Below are positions 42,637 to 51,578 of a stretch of DNA of 64,000 nt, one piece after another. The translations under genes were made by a program, and so were the position numbers. Within the stretch, counting starts at the first letter, position 1; each line of letters begins with the position of its first letter. This stretch comes from Flavobacterium salilacus subsp. salilacus (GTDB lineage: Bacteria; Bacteroidota; Bacteroidia; Flavobacteriales; Flavobacteriaceae), in NCBI RefSeq assembly GCF_004634195.1, contig NZ_SKBP01000011.1:1-64000 (forward strand), read 5' to 3'. The notes under the pieces are model-generated. The model was not told where the DNA came from and searched no databases. It saw only the letters and a program-made list of their open reading frames with translations.

Positions 42637-43371
42637 TTGAGGTATTTTATCGAATTTGCATACAACGGAAAAAACTATTGCGGATGGCAGTACCAGCCCC
42701 ACAGCCCATCGGTACAGGAAACACTGAACAAAGCGCTTAGTACCCTGCTGAGAACAGAAATTGATGTTTTGGGAGCAGGACGCACTGATGCCGGAGTACA
42801 TGCCAAACAAATGTATGCCCATTTTGATTTTTATGAAGTATTCGATACCGATTTACTGATACATAAACTCAATGCTTTTTTACCGAAAGATATCGTTATA
42901 TACCGGTTTATTCCTGTAGCTGATGATGCCCATGCACGTTTTGACGCAGTGAGCCGAACCTACGAGTACCACATACACACCTATAAAGATGCTTTTGATA
43001 ACGAAGGAAGCTGGTATAACTCGCATCCGCTTGATGTGGAGGCGATGAACAAAGCGGCACAAGTATTGTTTGAATACAAAGACTTTAAAAGTTTTTCGAA
43101 AACCCATACCGATGTTAAAACCTTTAATTGCGATATAAAAGAGGCTTTTTGGGTACAACAGGGCACCAAGCTGGTTTTTACCATAAGTGCCGACCGTTTT
43201 CTGCGCAATATGGTGCGTGCCATAGTGGGCACACTGGTACAGGTAGGCTTAGGTAAGAGTGCTATTGATGATTTTCGTGCCGTTATAGAAAGCCGCGACA
43301 GAGGCAAAGCCGGATTCTCGGTTCCTGCACATGGGTTGTATTTAACCAAAGTAATTTATCCGTACCTTTAA
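42637..43371 (+). CDS. truA: tRNA pseudouridine(38-40) synthase TruA
   Basis: 244 residues from a TTG at 42637, the normal family length. The catalytic Asp is D51 in GAGRTDAGVHAKQM, and the later motifs RFDAVSRTYEYHI and RFLRNMVRAIVGTL are intact. Upstream in-frame codons overlap the predicted promoter, so TTG is the most likely start. It modifies the anticodon stem of many tRNAs. The ABC exporter gene follows after 14 bp and is probably cotranscribed. Confidence 0.92.
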   Translation: MRYFIEFAYNGKNYCGWQYQPHSPSVQETLNKALSTLLRTEIDVLGAGRTDAGVHAKQMYAHFDFYEVFDTDLLIHKLNAFLPKDIVIYRFIPVADDAHARFDAVSRTYEYHIHTYKDAFDNEGSWYNSHPLDVEAMNKAAQVLFEYKDFKSFSKTHTDVKTFNCDIKEAFWVQQGTKLVFTISADRFLRNMVRAIVGTLVQVGLGKSAIDDFRAVIESRDRGKAGFSVPAHGLYLTKVIYPYL

Positions 43372-43385
43372 GCCGTTAAATTGAT

Positions 43386-45152
43386 ATGAAAGCCATAAAA
43401 TCCACATCGTTAAAAAAGGTATTGCTGTTTGCAAAACCCTATAAATCCCGATATATAAGCGTTATAATATTTGCCATACTGCTATCAGTATTTGCGGCAC
43501 TACGCCCCTATTTACTTAAACAAACGGTAGATGCCTACATAAGTTTCGGCGATAAAACAGGACTGCTCAATTACATCATCCTGATGGGGGTTGTGCTGTT
43601 ACTGGAAGTGATATCGCAGTTTTACTTTGTGTACTGGGCAAACTGGCTGGGGCAGGATATTGTGAAAGACATTCGCGAAAAGCTGTTTACGCACATTACA
43701 GCTTTCAAAATGAAATTTTATGATAATGAGCCTGTGGGTAAACTGGTAACCCGAACCGTTTTTGATATCGAATCGATTGCCAAAATATTCAGTCAGGGAC
43801 TGTTTATGATTATAAGCGACCTGCTCAAAATGGTAGTCGTTCTCGGCTTTATGTTCTATATGAACTGGAAACTTACCCTTATAGTACTGCTTGCCATGCC
43901 CATACTGCTGTATGCTACCCGAGTATTCCAGCAAAAAATGAAAGGCGCTTTTCAGGAAGTACGTACACAGGTGGCAAACCTTAACACCTTTGTACAGGAA
44001 AGGCTTACCGGTATGAAAATCGTACAGCTTTTTAACCGTGAAGATATAGAGTACGAAAAATTTAAAGAAATAAACGCCAAGCACAACAAGGCATGGCTAA
44101 AAAACATACTGTATAACTCCATCTTTTTCCCTATTGCCGATATTATTTCATCGCTTACACTGGGCTTTATCATTTGGTATGGCGGACTCAACATTGTTAA
44201 CGGCGATAGCATAACCACCTTTGGTGACCTTTTTGCCTACACCATGCTTATCAGTATGTTGTTTAACCCGTTACGGCAAATAGCCGATAAATTTAACGAG
44301 CTGCAAATGGGTATTATAGCCTCTGACAGGGTACTGGAGTTACTGGAATCTGAAAACCAGATACAGGCACGAGGCACGCAACAGGCAGGACATTTTAAAG
44401 GCGATATCACTTTCAAAAAAGTACGTTTCAGCTACATACCCGATGAGGAAGTCATAAAAGGTATTGACCTGAATGTAAAAGCCGGCGAAACCATTGCCAT
44501 AGTAGGTGCTACGGGTGCGGGGAAATCGACAATTATAAACCTGCTGAACCGTTTTTATGAAATAGACAGCGGTACTATTACCGTAGATGACACCAATATA
44601 AACGAGTTCACGCTCGAAAGCCTGCGCAGGCAAATAGCCATAGTGCTACAGGATGTTTTCCTGTTTGCCGACAGCATACTCAACAACATAACACTGAATA
44701 ACCCTGATATTACCCGCGAAGACGTAATACAAGCAGCTAAAGCTATTGGCGTAAACGACTTTATTATGACACTGCCGGGCGGGTATGACTATAACGTAAA
44801 AGAGCGCGGCGTAATGCTATCATCAGGGCAAAGGCAGCTTATAGCCTTCCTGAGGGCATATGTGAGCAACCCAAGCATACTGATACTCGATGAGGCTACC
44901 TCATCCATTGATACCTATTCGGAAGAGTTGATACAAACCGCTACCGAAAAAATTACAACAGGGCGCACCTCGATAGTTATTGCCCACCGGCTTGCCACTA
45001 TTGTAAATGCCGATAAAATTATAGTAATGGATAAAGGCTTGATTGTAGAACAAGGTACACACCAAGAATTGATGAATCAGGATATGGGCTACTATAAAAA
45101 CTTGTATTACTCGCAGTTTGCCGTGGAAGCGGAGGAAGAGGATATAAACTAA
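43386..45152 (+). CDS. ABC exporter, fused membrane and ATPase domains
   Basis: 588 residues. Six membrane helices (1-310) then an ATPase: Walker A GATGAGKST, Q loop VLQDVFLF, signature LSSGQRQL (LSGGQ variant) and Walker B ILILDEATSSID with the His switch IVIAHRLAT. It forms a dimeric exporter of the MsbA/heterodimeric drug-pump type; the substrate is unknown. The 3' end contains a 16-bp sequence repeated at 45460-45475. The following small membrane protein gene starts 5 bp later. Confidence 0.94.
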   Translation: MKAIKSTSLKKVLLFAKPYKSRYISVIIFAILLSVFAALRPYLLKQTVDAYISFGDKTGLLNYIILMGVVLLLEVISQFYFVYWANWLGQDIVKDIREKLFTHITAFKMKFYDNEPVGKLVTRTVFDIESIAKIFSQGLFMIISDLLKMVVVLGFMFYMNWKLTLIVLLAMPILLYATRVFQQKMKGAFQEVRTQVANLNTFVQERLTGMKIVQLFNREDIEYEKFKEINAKHNKAWLKNILYNSIFFPIADIISSLTLGFIIWYGGLNIVNGDSITTFGDLFAYTMLISMLFNPLRQIADKFNELQMGIIASDRVLELLESENQIQARGTQQAGHFKGDITFKKVRFSYIPDEEVIKGIDLNVKAGETIAIVGATGAGKSTIINLLNRFYEIDSGTITVDDTNINEFTLESLRRQIAIVLQDVFLFADSILNNITLNNPDITREDVIQAAKAIGVNDFIMTLPGGYDYNVKERGVMLSSGQRQLIAFLRAYVSNPSILILDEATSSIDTYSEELIQTATEKITTGRTSIVIAHRLATIVNADKIIVMDKGLIVEQGTHQELMNQDMGYYKNLYYSQFAVEAEEEDIN

Positions 45153-45157
45153 CTGCT

Positions 45158-45442
45158 ATGAGATTGTACCTTAAAATCTTTCTGCTTTTCCTGATAGCCG
45201 AAATAATAATGGGGGCACTGGCTGTTTTTTTTATCGAGGGTTTGTATATAAAAATATTCAACATCATAGGGCATCTTACCCTTACAGTACTTAGCCTGCC
45301 TTTATCGTTTATAGACAGGAGTTACCCTTTTTATGCACCGGTTCCGGCATATCAGGCAATTTTATTACTAATGCTTAATGTAGCAATACATGCCGGAGTT
45401 GTGGTATTTATTATAAAAACTATCAAAAATAACAGTAAATAA
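45158..45442 (+). CDS. Small membrane protein of unknown function
   Basis: 94 residues with hydrophobic segments at about 5-27, 33-50 and 63-86. It starts 5 bp after the ABC exporter gene, so it is probably translated with it and may be a partner. No family recognised. Confidence 0.65.
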   Translation: MRLYLKIFLLFLIAEIIMGALAVFFIEGLYIKIFNIIGHLTLTVLSLPLSFIDRSYPFYAPVPAYQAILLLMLNVAIHAGVVVFIIKTIKNNSK

Positions 45443-45453
45443 ATACTCGCCTA

Positions 45454-45489
45454 AAATATTATTACTCGCAGTTTGGGTTGGAGAGTGAT
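45454..45489 (+). pseudogene. Scrap matching the 3' end of the ABC exporter gene
   Basis: In one frame this reads YYSQFGLESDG then stop, matching YYSQFAVEAEEE at the end of the exporter. The 16 bases 45460-45475 are identical to 45105-45120. It lies between the small membrane gene and the PIN-like gene, so it looks like a leftover of a duplication or recombination. Confidence 0.5.
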
Positions 45490-45498
45490 GGGTAAATC

Positions 45499-46794
45499 CT
45501 ATTTTATAAATTCGCGACCATTTTTTGATAGTTTAAGAAGTATTGGACCTGGCGAAACGGGACCATGCTTTTTTGAGAAAATTATATTATATTTTTCGTT
45601 TGCAATCATTAGTAATAACCTAATTGCACCTACTTTATTTAATCTAATTTTTTGATTGTGTATACTTTTATTGAAGCCGAAAGCTGCATATTTTAAATCT
45701 TTAACTATATTTTCAATTGTTTCATAACCATGAAACTTCAATTCATCTATTAAGTCTTGATCAAATAAAGCATCATTAAATTTTGATAATATAATTTCAG
45801 TTTCAAACAATTTCTTTAAGGAATTAATGTTTAGTTCAGTTTCAAAAAATCTATTATCATTAAGTATTAAAGAATCTATGTTTACTTCCAATAATTTATT
45901 TAGAGTTCTTTCAGCATCAATTATATATAAAATTCTATCTGTATTTTTATATACATTATCAATATAATGCATATGTGGAGATTTATCCTTTTTCATCCAA
46001 TCACCTTTAGTATTATCAAAAGTGAGGAATATTACGTTTTGAGATTTACTTCTAGTAAATTTAAGTATTTCATGAAAAATTATAAAATCACCATAAGGGT
46101 CATCTGGTTTTTCCTTAAAATCGCCAAGCCCAGGAAAAACTGATTTGTTAATATATTCATTATTATTATCTTTCTTTGAGTTCTTGACTAACTCATCATA
46201 ATCATCTATAATAAGTTTCAGTTCATTTTCATTTAGCTTATCTGTCTGGTGGCATGAGCATATAATTTCTAAAAGCTTATCATTTATTAAAAGGTTTTGA
46301 TTTTCAACTTTATTGACATCAATAGACTCATTAAGTTTTACTAGTAAATTTTCAAATTCACTTTTTAATCTATCCAATTCAGGTTCTACAAAACTATAAT
46401 CTTTAAGTACTATTTTATGTTGCTCAGAGAAATTAGTGATTTTATTTATAATTTCACTAGTGAAATCTTTGGGTATTCTATTTGTAACTTGGTCAAAGAA
46501 TTTTTGAATTACTTCTTCCCTATTTTTGAGAAATTCGATTTGAACTTGGGATGTAATGTAAATACGTTCTTTATTTTCATCAATAAAATTTAATAACTTC
46601 TCTCTTGCAGTAAATGAAATACTATAATATCTTAATAATACATTTGTATCTAAAAAAATAGGTATGCCACCTTTTAAATCTTTAGCTCCATCAAAGTTAT
46701 TTCTATAATTTTCCAAACAAGATTTATACTCTTCAATTGAAGTAGATTTTAATTTTGCTTTATAACTAAAGTTTTCATCAATTAAGGCTTCCAT
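45499..46794 (-). CDS. PIN-like-domain protein (PIN_8-type), probably acquired
   Basis: 431 residues. The N-terminal PIN-like domain shows PIFLDTNVLLRYY (D49), a central DDPYGDFIIFHEIL acidic site and VIFLTFDNTKGDW, the metal-binding pattern of the PIN_8 group. PIN domains are usually Mg2+-dependent RNases; several PIN_8-like proteins are suspected in defence. The rest (about 290-431) is unassigned. The gene is more AT-rich than its neighbours and stands alone beside the ABC 3'-end scrap, which suggests transfer. No antitoxin-like neighbour seen. Confidence 0.75.
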   Translation of the reverse strand: MEALIDENFSYKAKLKSTSIEEYKSCLENYRNNFDGAKDLKGGIPIFLDTNVLLRYYSISFTAREKLLNFIDENKERIYITSQVQIEFLKNREEVIQKFFDQVTNRIPKDFTSEIINKITNFSEQHKIVLKDYSFVEPELDRLKSEFENLLVKLNESIDVNKVENQNLLINDKLLEIICSCHQTDKLNENELKLIIDDYDELVKNSKKDNNNEYINKSVFPGLGDFKEKPDDPYGDFIIFHEILKFTRSKSQNVIFLTFDNTKGDWMKKDKSPHMHYIDNVYKNTDRILYIIDAERTLNKLLEVNIDSLILNDNRFFETELNINSLKKLFETEIILSKFNDALFDQDLIDELKFHGYETIENIVKDLKYAAFGFNKSIHNQKIRLNKVGAIRLLLMIANEKYNIIFSKKHGPVSPGPILLKLSKNGREFIK

Positions 46795-46880
46795 AATTAA
46801 AATAATATTTATCTAAATATATAAATTATTTTCTATCAAACACTGTAAGTATTAAATTTCCCTCTTTGTAAATAATTAAC

Positions 46881-46888
46881 TATTTTCG
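46881..46888 (+). promoter_or_regulatory. Probable -7 box (TATTTTCG) of lpd
   Basis: Seven of eight positions fit TAnnTTTG; leader about 28 nt before ATG 46923. Confidence 0.3.
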
Positions 46889-46922
46889 TGGTCATAAAAT
46901 AAACGAGAAAAAAACCATACTC

Positions 46923-48311
46923 ATGAAATACGATGTTATTGTTTTGGGAAGCGGTCCGGGCGGATATGTAACTGCCATAAGAGCTTCGCAGTTAGGCTTA
47001 AAAGTAGCCATTGTAGAGAAAGAAAACCTTGGCGGTATTTGCCTTAACTGGGGTTGTATCCCCACCAAAGCGTTACTGAAAAGTGCGCAGGTTTTTGATT
47101 ACCTAAAGCACGCATCTGACTACGGGCTTACCATAAAAGAGTTTGATAAAGATTTTGGCGCTGTTATAGCGCGCAGTCGTGGCGTTGCCGACGGTATGAG
47201 CAAAGGCGTACAGTTCCTGATGAAAAAAAATAAAATAGAAGTTATATACGGCACGGGTAAAGTAAAACCGGGTAAAAAGGTTGATGTTACCGATGCCGAT
47301 GGTAAAACCAGCGAAATTAGTGCCGACCATATTATTATTGCTACCGGAGCACGCTCGCGCGAGTTGCCAAACCTGCCACAGGACGGTAAAAAAGTAATAG
47401 GCTACCGCCAGGCAATGACATTGACAGAACAGCCAAAATCGATGATTGTAGTAGGTTCGGGAGCTATTGGTGTTGAGTTTGCACACTTTTATAACGCTAT
47501 GGGTACCGATGTTACTATTGTTGAGTTTATGCCCAACGTAGTGCCTGTAGAGGATGAAGATATATCGAAACAATTTGAGCGTTCGCTTAAAAAATCGGGT
47601 ATCAAAGTAATGACCAATTCATCGGTAGAGAAATTAGATACTTCGGGCAAAGGTGTTAAAGCTACGGTTAAAACGGCTAAAGGTGAAGAAATACTGGAAG
47701 CTGACATTGTGCTTTCGGCTGTGGGTATCAAATCGAACATCGAAAACATCGGTCTTGAAGAAGTAGGTATTGCTACCGACAAAGATAAAATATTGGTAAA
47801 CGACTATTACCAAACAAACATACCGGGTTACTACGCTATTGGCGATGTAGTACCGGGACAGGCATTGGCACACGTAGCTTCGGCAGAGGGTATCCTTTGT
47901 GTGGAGAAAATTGCAGGACTGCACGTAGAGCCAATCGATTATGGTAATGTACCGGGCTGTACTTACGCTACTCCCGAAATTGCTTCTGTTGGTTTAACCG
48001 AAAAACAGGCTAAAGAAAAAGGCTATGAGCTTAAAATAGGTAAATTCCCTTTCTCGGCATCAGGAAAAGCAAAAGCAGCGGGTACGCCTGACGGTTTTGT
48101 AAAAGTAATATTTGATGCTAAATACGGCGAATGGCTGGGCTGCCACATGATAGGTGCCGGCGTTACCGATATGATAGCTGAGGCTGTTGTAGCGCGTAAA
48201 CTGGAAACTACAGGTCATGAAATACTAAAAGCTATACACCCGCACCCTACTATGAGTGAAGCGGTTATGGAAGCCGTAGCCGATGCTTATGGCGAGGTTA
48301 TACACTTATAA
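46923..48311 (+). CDS. lpdA: Dihydrolipoyl dehydrogenase (E3)
   Basis: 462 residues. FAD motif GSGPGGYVTAIRA (9-21), the redox disulfide C40/C45 in GGICLNWGCIPTK, NAD motif VVGSGAIGVEFA and the C-terminal catalytic HPHPTMSEA. It reoxidises the lipoyl domain of 2-oxoacid dehydrogenases, and is the natural partner of the E1 encoded at 10973. Single-gene unit with a terminator at 48359. Confidence 0.96.
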   Translation: MKYDVIVLGSGPGGYVTAIRASQLGLKVAIVEKENLGGICLNWGCIPTKALLKSAQVFDYLKHASDYGLTIKEFDKDFGAVIARSRGVADGMSKGVQFLMKKNKIEVIYGTGKVKPGKKVDVTDADGKTSEISADHIIIATGARSRELPNLPQDGKKVIGYRQAMTLTEQPKSMIVVGSGAIGVEFAHFYNAMGTDVTIVEFMPNVVPVEDEDISKQFERSLKKSGIKVMTNSSVEKLDTSGKGVKATVKTAKGEEILEADIVLSAVGIKSNIENIGLEEVGIATDKDKILVNDYYQTNIPGYYAIGDVVPGQALAHVASAEGILCVEKIAGLHVEPIDYGNVPGCTYATPEIASVGLTEKQAKEKGYELKIGKFPFSASGKAKAAGTPDGFVKVIFDAKYGEWLGCHMIGAGVTDMIAEAVVARKLETTGHEILKAIHPHPTMSEAVMEAVADAYGEVIHL

Positions 48312-48358
48312 TAGTGAACCGTTTTCAGTAACAGTACACAGTTACTTTTTATAATACT

Positions 48359-48393
48359 AAAAATCCGCTTTGATTATTCAGGGCGGATTTTTT
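48359..48393 (+). terminator. Intrinsic terminator after lpdA
   Basis: Stem AAATCCGC / GCGGATTT with a 14-base loop, followed by T residues. Confidence 0.65.
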
Positions 48394-48487
48394 ATGTTGT
48401 ATAACTTTTATTTATGAGGAATGAATAATGGTTGAAAATAATTACCAAACCATGATTTTCGTCAGTTTATTCGTTTTTTATCTTACC

Positions 48488-48495
48488 TACTTTTG
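48488..48495 (+). promoter_or_regulatory. -7 box (TACTTTTG) of the OmpW gene
   Basis: Exact TAnnTTTG match overlapping the TTG at 48493, which supports ATG 48523 as the start. Confidence 0.5.
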
Positions 48496-48522
48496 AAGTG
48501 TAATTATAAAAAACCAATAAAC

Positions 48523-49206
48523 ATGAAAAAAATAGTTTTAGCCTTATCAGCAATGGCTTTATTGCTTTCAGGCTCGGCAATTGCACAAGAAAATAACGAT
48601 AACACACCCGATTTTAAAAAATGGCAGATGCGTGTTCGCGGAGTGGGCGTAATACCGGATGAAAGTGCTGATATAGGCATTATAGGCGGTGATGTAGATA
48701 TTTCTACCTCGTTAATTCCTGAAGTCGATTTTACCTATTTCTTTACCAAAAATATTGCTGCCGAGCTTATTTTGGGGACTACAAAACATGATGTACATAC
48801 TACCGGTTCTGACATTTCGGCTATTGGCGGACCAACCAGCGCCGATGTGGATTTAGGCAGTGTTTGCCTGCTCCCTCCTACTTTAACGGTACAGTATCAT
48901 TTTTATGCCAATGAAACGTTTAAACCCTATGTAGGTGCGGGGGTTAATTACACTATTTTTTATAACGTGGACGAAGGCAGCACCGTTAGGGATGTTGAGT
49001 ATGATAATGCTTTGGGTTATGCCTTTCAGGTAGGTTTTGACGTGATGCTCAACGACAAGTTCTTTATCAATATGGATGTCAAAAAAATATTTCTTAGTAC
49101 AGATGTAACTGTAGATGGCTCTAACCTTGCCGAAGGGCTCAGCATACCTGCCGAAGTAGATATTAACCCATTACTTGTAGGTTTTGGGGTGGGTATGAAA
49201 TTTTAA
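48523..49206 (+). CDS. OmpW-family outer-membrane protein
   Basis: 227 residues from ATG 48523. Signal peptide ending SAIAQ, then an eight-stranded barrel: MRVRGVGVIPDES at the first strand, PEVDFTYFFTKNIAAELILGTTKHD, KPYVGAGVNYTIFYN and the final VGFGVGMKF with terminal Phe. OmpW proteins form small hydrophobic channels. Single gene with its own promoter box and terminator. Confidence 0.92.
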   Translation: MKKIVLALSAMALLLSGSAIAQENNDNTPDFKKWQMRVRGVGVIPDESADIGIIGGDVDISTSLIPEVDFTYFFTKNIAAELILGTTKHDVHTTGSDISAIGGPTSADVDLGSVCLLPPTLTVQYHFYANETFKPYVGAGVNYTIFYNVDEGSTVRDVEYDNALGYAFQVGFDVMLNDKFFINMDVKKIFLSTDVTVDGSNLAEGLSIPAEVDINPLLVGFGVGMKF

Positions 49207-49227
49207 TTTTCCATTTTTTGTTTCGTT

Positions 49228-49252
49228 AAAAAGCCCCTTAAACGGGGCTTTT
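49228..49252. terminator. Bidirectional intrinsic terminator
   Basis: Stem AAAAGCCCC / GGGGCTTTT with a six-base loop, between the OmpW gene and the convergent cysteine desulfurase gene. Confidence 0.8.
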
Positions 49253-49258
49253 ATATTT

Positions 49259-50398
49259 TTAAACCAATTTTAAAGCATTGATAAGTATGTCTATATCGTC
49301 TTTAGTATTATAATGGCTTAACGAGATGCGTAGAGATGGCTTTTTGATATCCTCCTCATTCAAAAGCTCCAGCAACACATGCGATGGCTTTATACTACCC
49401 GACTGGCAGGCACTGCCCCGCGATACGGCAACACCATGCATATCAAGGTGAAACAATATCATTGCTGTTTTTTCTTCGGGTAATGGGAGCATTACATTCA
49501 CAATAGTATAAAACGTTGAAGTATTATTATTATCAATACTGCCGTTTAGCTTAAAACCCGGAAAATGTAGTGCTAATTCTTGCAGTAAATAATTTCGTAA
49601 GTTGATGATATGAGTTTTTTCTGTTTCCAGGTTTTTACAGGAAATTTCCAGAGCTTTTGCCATACCTGCCACTTGGTGTACTGCCTCAGTACCGGCGCGC
49701 ATGCCTTTTTCCTGCTCTCCTCCGTAAATCATGGCTTTCAATCCGCTGTTTTTGCGCACATAGGCAAAACCCACTCCTTTAGGACCGTTAAATTTATGCG
49801 CACTGGCTACTATAAAATCGACAGGAAGTGTAGCAAGGTCTAATACCTCCTTCCCTACCGATTGCACGGTATCGGAATGGAATAAAGCTTTGTAATGCCT
49901 GCAAATTGTACCTATTTGATGTAAATCTGTGATTGTACCGGTTTCGTTATTTACGTGCATCAGGCTTACCAGTGTGGGTATGTTTTGTGCCAATAAATCT
50001 TTTAAATGATCAGTATCCGGTTTGCCGTCAGGCAACAAGTTAACATAATCTATCGTAATGCCGTAATCTGCTGCAACAGCCTGCGCTGCATACAAAACAG
50101 CATGATGCTCTGTCCTTGCTGTAATAATACGCTTTATGCCGAGGTCTTTTACGGCACTGCGAATAATCCAGTTATCGGCTTCCGTACCGCCTGATGTAAA
50201 AATAATTTCGCGGGCTTCTGCGTTAAGTAAGGAAGCAATAGTTTTTCGGCTGGTTTCGAGTATTACCTTTGCGCTCCTGCCGTAACTGTGTGTTGACGAG
50301 GGATTGCCATACTGCTCTGAGAGTACGCGTGTTATTTCGGTTATCACTTCGGGGCGGAGTGCAGTAGTAGATGCGTTATCGAGATATGCTTTTTTCAT
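49259..50398 (-). CDS. Cysteine desulfurase (NifS/IscS family)
   Basis: 379 residues from ATG 50398 (the longer frame to 50461 runs over the promoter). PLP-binding Lys in ASAHKFNGPKGVGF, N-terminal KKAYLDNASTTALRPEV and the active-site loop SRGSACQSGS with Cys. It releases sulfur from cysteine for FeS clusters or other uses; short C-terminal loop as in group-II-like variants is uncertain. The -7 box lies only a few bases before the start codon. Confidence 0.9.
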   Translation of the reverse strand: MKKAYLDNASTTALRPEVITEITRVLSEQYGNPSSTHSYGRSAKVILETSRKTIASLLNAEAREIIFTSGGTEADNWIIRSAVKDLGIKRIITARTEHHAVLYAAQAVAADYGITIDYVNLLPDGKPDTDHLKDLLAQNIPTLVSLMHVNNETGTITDLHQIGTICRHYKALFHSDTVQSVGKEVLDLATLPVDFIVASAHKFNGPKGVGFAYVRKNSGLKAMIYGGEQEKGMRAGTEAVHQVAGMAKALEISCKNLETEKTHIINLRNYLLQELALHFPGFKLNGSIDNNNTSTFYTIVNVMLPLPEEKTAMILFHLDMHGVAVSRGSACQSGSIKPSHVLLELLNEEDIKKPSLRISLSHYNTKDDIDILINALKLV

Positions 50399-50403
50399 TA
50401 TGA

Positions 50404-50411
50404 CAAAATTA
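50404..50411 (-). promoter_or_regulatory. -7 box (TAATTTTG) of the cysteine desulfurase gene
   Basis: Exact TAnnTTTG match on the minus strand; transcription would begin within about 3 nt of the ATG at 50398, so the mRNA may be nearly leaderless. Confidence 0.45.
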
Positions 50412-50483
50412 CTTAAAAAGTCAGTATGAATGTATTTTGAATTAAAGCTGGTATAAAACATTTCGCGAAGCGGTTAAAAACCT

Positions 50484-50491
50484 TATTTTTG
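50484..50491 (+). promoter_or_regulatory. -7 box (TATTTTTG) of the tandem-domain lipoprotein gene
   Basis: Exact TAnnTTTG match; leader about 11 nt before ATG 50509. Confidence 0.5.
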
Positions 50492-50508
50492 TTCAAAATT
50501 TAGTAGCT

Positions 50509-51528
50509 ATGAAAAAAATACTGGCTCTTACAGCCATAGTGATACTGGCTTTAGGCTGCGATGACGGGGATATCAGCTTTAAAAGTTTTAATTTTCCCAG
50601 TACCAGTACAGTATCAACATGTGAAGAAAACAACTTATACTATAAAACTAATGGTACTGAGGCACTTATTCTGGAAATAAGCCCTGCCGAACTGTATAAT
50701 ATAGAAAGTGAGCTTGACGATAACGGAAATATAATACCAAGAGAGGTAGCTATAAGTACAAGTGGGGCAAACAAAATATTATATAGAAATTATAGCGGGC
50801 CTGCTAATACCAGTAACCTGATTTGCAACAGTAGCGGGCTTCCTGTTACATCGCCTACTGTTTTAGAGGAATGGACCGGCGACGGTACTATACTTATAGA
50901 AACTACAAAAGATTTTAACGACGGAAAACTGGCTGGTTATACCCACCGAATAATCTTGAAAGAAATCACATTTAGTAACGGAGATGAAGATATTCGTATC
51001 ATCGATAATCCTTTTGGCTCTGTTAACAGTGCTATTGGTTTTAACTTTAATTATGGTGATGAAGAAGAACCTACTGTAGTTAACTGTGATAATGTAGCTG
51101 AAGACAGACTGTATAAAACAAGTGGAAATGATGTAATTATACTTAATTTCCCTGCCAATACTTTCGTTAATGAGGTGGGCGAACTACCTGTAATAAACTT
51201 TTCGGAAGAAGAAGAGGATTATGAGTTATTATTTAAGGTATATAGCGGTACGGTAAATGCCTCAATAGTATGCGACTTGGATATTACTATTGAAGTTGAA
51301 CAAGGCTGGAGAGCATCATCAGGAACTGCTATAATAGTAACTACTGAGAGTGATTTAATTCCGGGAGAATTCCATCATGAAATACGGCTTAAAGATGTTG
51401 AGTTTACCCGTACGGATGTGACCAGCGGAGAAACCTTTACGCTCTACGAAGTTTTAAGTGTAGAGAATGCCGAAGCTGCACAAAATAACGGAGGTTTTTT
51501 ACTGGGTACTTATATAACTCAAGAATAA
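50509..51528 (+). CDS. Lipoprotein with two copies of an unknown domain
   Basis: 339 residues with a lipoprotein signal (LALGC). After it come two copies of one domain of about 130-150 residues: the first (about 40-170) has LYYKTNGTEALIL, YSGPANTSNLIC and HRIILKEITFSNG; the second (about 190-330) has RLYKTSGNDVIIL, YSGTVNASIVC and HEIRLKDVEFTRT in the same order. Each holds a paired Cys near the start and middle. Outer-membrane or surface lipoprotein; function unknown. Confidence 0.8.
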   Translation: MKKILALTAIVILALGCDDGDISFKSFNFPSTSTVSTCEENNLYYKTNGTEALILEISPAELYNIESELDDNGNIIPREVAISTSGANKILYRNYSGPANTSNLICNSSGLPVTSPTVLEEWTGDGTILIETTKDFNDGKLAGYTHRIILKEITFSNGDEDIRIIDNPFGSVNSAIGFNFNYGDEEEPTVVNCDNVAEDRLYKTSGNDVIILNFPANTFVNEVGELPVINFSEEEEDYELLFKVYSGTVNASIVCDLDITIEVEQGWRASSGTAIIVTTESDLIPGEFHHEIRLKDVEFTRTDVTSGETFTLYEVLSVENAEAAQNNGGFLLGTYITQE

Positions 51529-51545
51529 ATAAAACATGAGTAAAT

Positions 51546-51577
51546 AAAAAAGGATAGCCAACCGGTTATACTTTTTT
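51546..51577. terminator. Bidirectional intrinsic terminator
   Basis: Stem AAAAAAGG-ATAGCC / GGTTAT-A-CTTTTTT with one mismatch and one G-T pair, between the lipoprotein gene and the convergent Smr gene. Confidence 0.65.
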
Positions 51578-51578
51578 A

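Noticed and set aside
48328..48346. GTAAC...GTTAC palindrome after lpdA
   Set aside because: The spacer is 8 bp, not 4, it lies downstream of a gene and not at a promoter, so it does not match the two sulfur-gene operators.
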